In this document: positions 19,683 to 20,303 of the stretch, one piece after another
Position numbering within the stretch: position 1 is the stretch's first letter
Layout of the letters: each line of letters opens with the position of its first letter
DNA from: Phoronis pallida
Taxonomy: Eukaryota; Phoronida; Phoronidae
Direction: 5' to 3'
NCBI GenBank assembly: GCA_028565715.1
Contig: JAOXYC010144440.1
Span: forward strand, 1 to 20,303
DNA length: 20,303 nucleotides
Made by a program: the position numbers and the translations under genes
The notes under the pieces: generated by a model
What the model saw: only the letters and a program-made list of their open reading frames with translations
Told to the model about the DNA's origin: nothing
Databases searched by the model: none

Positions 19683-20083
19683 GGCGATTTAAAAATCACC
19701 ATTGTCAGATTAACAATAAATCAATGTTCTAAATAGATTTAATTGCAAAAATTGTGAAGAATATCATTTGGGGATGACGACAAGGCGAGTTCTATACAGA
19801 AGGCGCATGAACATTCCCACAGCGAGTCGTCTGCTTTGAATATACATTCCATTACAGTTGGCCACTCTATTGATTATAACAACCCAACAATGTAGGTTTA
19901 TACCGGCATTGAAAGAAATCCTTTGCATTCACAAATCGGTTTCAATTCATAACAAAAACATATCACAAGCATACTGATTAAAAAGCTGATGAAGTGACAC
20001 TACCTGACCATTAGGCCTAACATTACAAATATATCTCGCCCGAGGCCTTCTACATGTGAACATGCATGAATGAAGGTACTTAC

Positions 20084-20129
20084 CGAAATGTTCCACGGAC
20101 GGTTCCATGATTGACTTCACGTCATAAAC
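20084..20129 (-). CDS. RNF213: RNF213-like gene, most upstream exon seen (15 codons plus 1 base)
   Basis: This is a 46-nt exon inferred from an acceptor TTTATTGTAG (AG at 20131-20130) and a strong donor TTTCG|GTAAGT (GT at 20083-20082). It reads VYDVKSIMEPSVEHF and then the first base of a Gly codon, which the exon at 17706 completes exactly. An internal ATG (VKSI-M-EPSV) could in principle be the start codon. Because an acceptor precedes the exon, the 5' end of the transcript must lie beyond the right edge of the window. The distance to the next exon (2,377 nt) is filled with repeats, so the link is less certain than the others. Confidence 0.58.
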
Positions 20130-20303
20130 CTACAATAAACAGATTATCAGAAATTTGTGAATAATACAGTAAAGTAAGATTGGTTTTGACTTATGAACTC
20201 ATTTGTGGGAGAAACGAGCCGGATTTAGTAAACACAGTAAGATACTCCATGACTTCCTTGTCAGTAATTCATTAGTTTGTGCTGATCAGTTGTTTAATCA
20301 ACC
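20130..20303 (-). other. Upstream intron, partial
   Basis: This sequence precedes the acceptor TTTATTGTAG of the most upstream exon. It is AT-rich and contains no recognisable exon. The next exon towards the 5' end of the gene lies outside the window. Confidence 0.5.

Larger units (their letters stand above)
17707..20083 (-). other. Repeat-filled intron, 2.4 kb
   Basis: This phase-1 intron links the small exon at 20084-20129 to the helical exon. It holds a TIR element (17963-18250), a degenerate tandem array (about 18490-19560) and a perfect palindrome (19623-19682). Open frames in it on both strands fall inside these repeats and are not genes. The remainder, 19690-20080, is AT-rich sequence in which I see nothing. 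Confidence 0.55.

Overview
The window is animal (metazoan) nuclear DNA. It is dominated by one very large minus-strand gene of the RNF213 (mysterin) family: a giant AAA+ ATPase that is normally also an E3 ubiquitin ligase. Both ends of the gene are cut by the window or left undecided. AT-rich introns, small inverted-repeat elements and a degenerate tandem repeat fit an invertebrate. A mollusc is my guess, because RNF213-like families are large there, but no single feature proves it.

Reading the gene 5' to 3' (high to low coordinates), I can join six exons whose GT/AG junctions and reading phases all agree: 20084-20129, 17310-17706, 16018-16087, 15749-15802, 13125-15064 and 1171-12760. Together they give 14,097 nt, or 4,699 codons, with no stop or frameshift. 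Residue numbers in this annotation count from the first codon of the exon at 20129. The first exon(s) lie beyond the right edge. The last exon has a donor at 1170/1169, so at least one short terminal exon follows; two candidates exist in the left 1.1 kb and neither is secure.

Protein layout: a helical, possibly death-fold-like N-terminal piece (residues about 16-148); a short acidic linker; a beta-rich segment at about 190-290 that resembles the degenerate carbohydrate-binding-like part of the family; a long helical arm; the AAA+ core with two intact nucleotide-binding units (Walker A at 2097 and 2414, Walker B at 2156 and 2493); the E3-module scaffold; and the conserved C-terminal domain ending near 4699. 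The motor therefore looks intact, but the ubiquitin-transfer parts do not. I find no RING finger where the family carries one. At the place of the RZ finger there is only a shortened C-x3-H-x8-C-x2-C remnant, lacking the loop that carries the catalytic cysteine. The gene looks like a motor-competent, ligase-altered or ligase-dead RNF213 paralogue, and this is the most interesting point of the window.

The introns hold the rest. A MITE-like element with about 45-bp terminal inverted repeats lies at 15452-15610. A second, with TA-flanked inverted repeats, lies at 17963-18250. A degenerate tandem array lies at about 18490-19560, and a perfect 29-bp-arm palindrome at 19623-19682. No tRNA, rRNA, CRISPR or bacterial-type features are seen, and no promoter of the gene lies inside the window.
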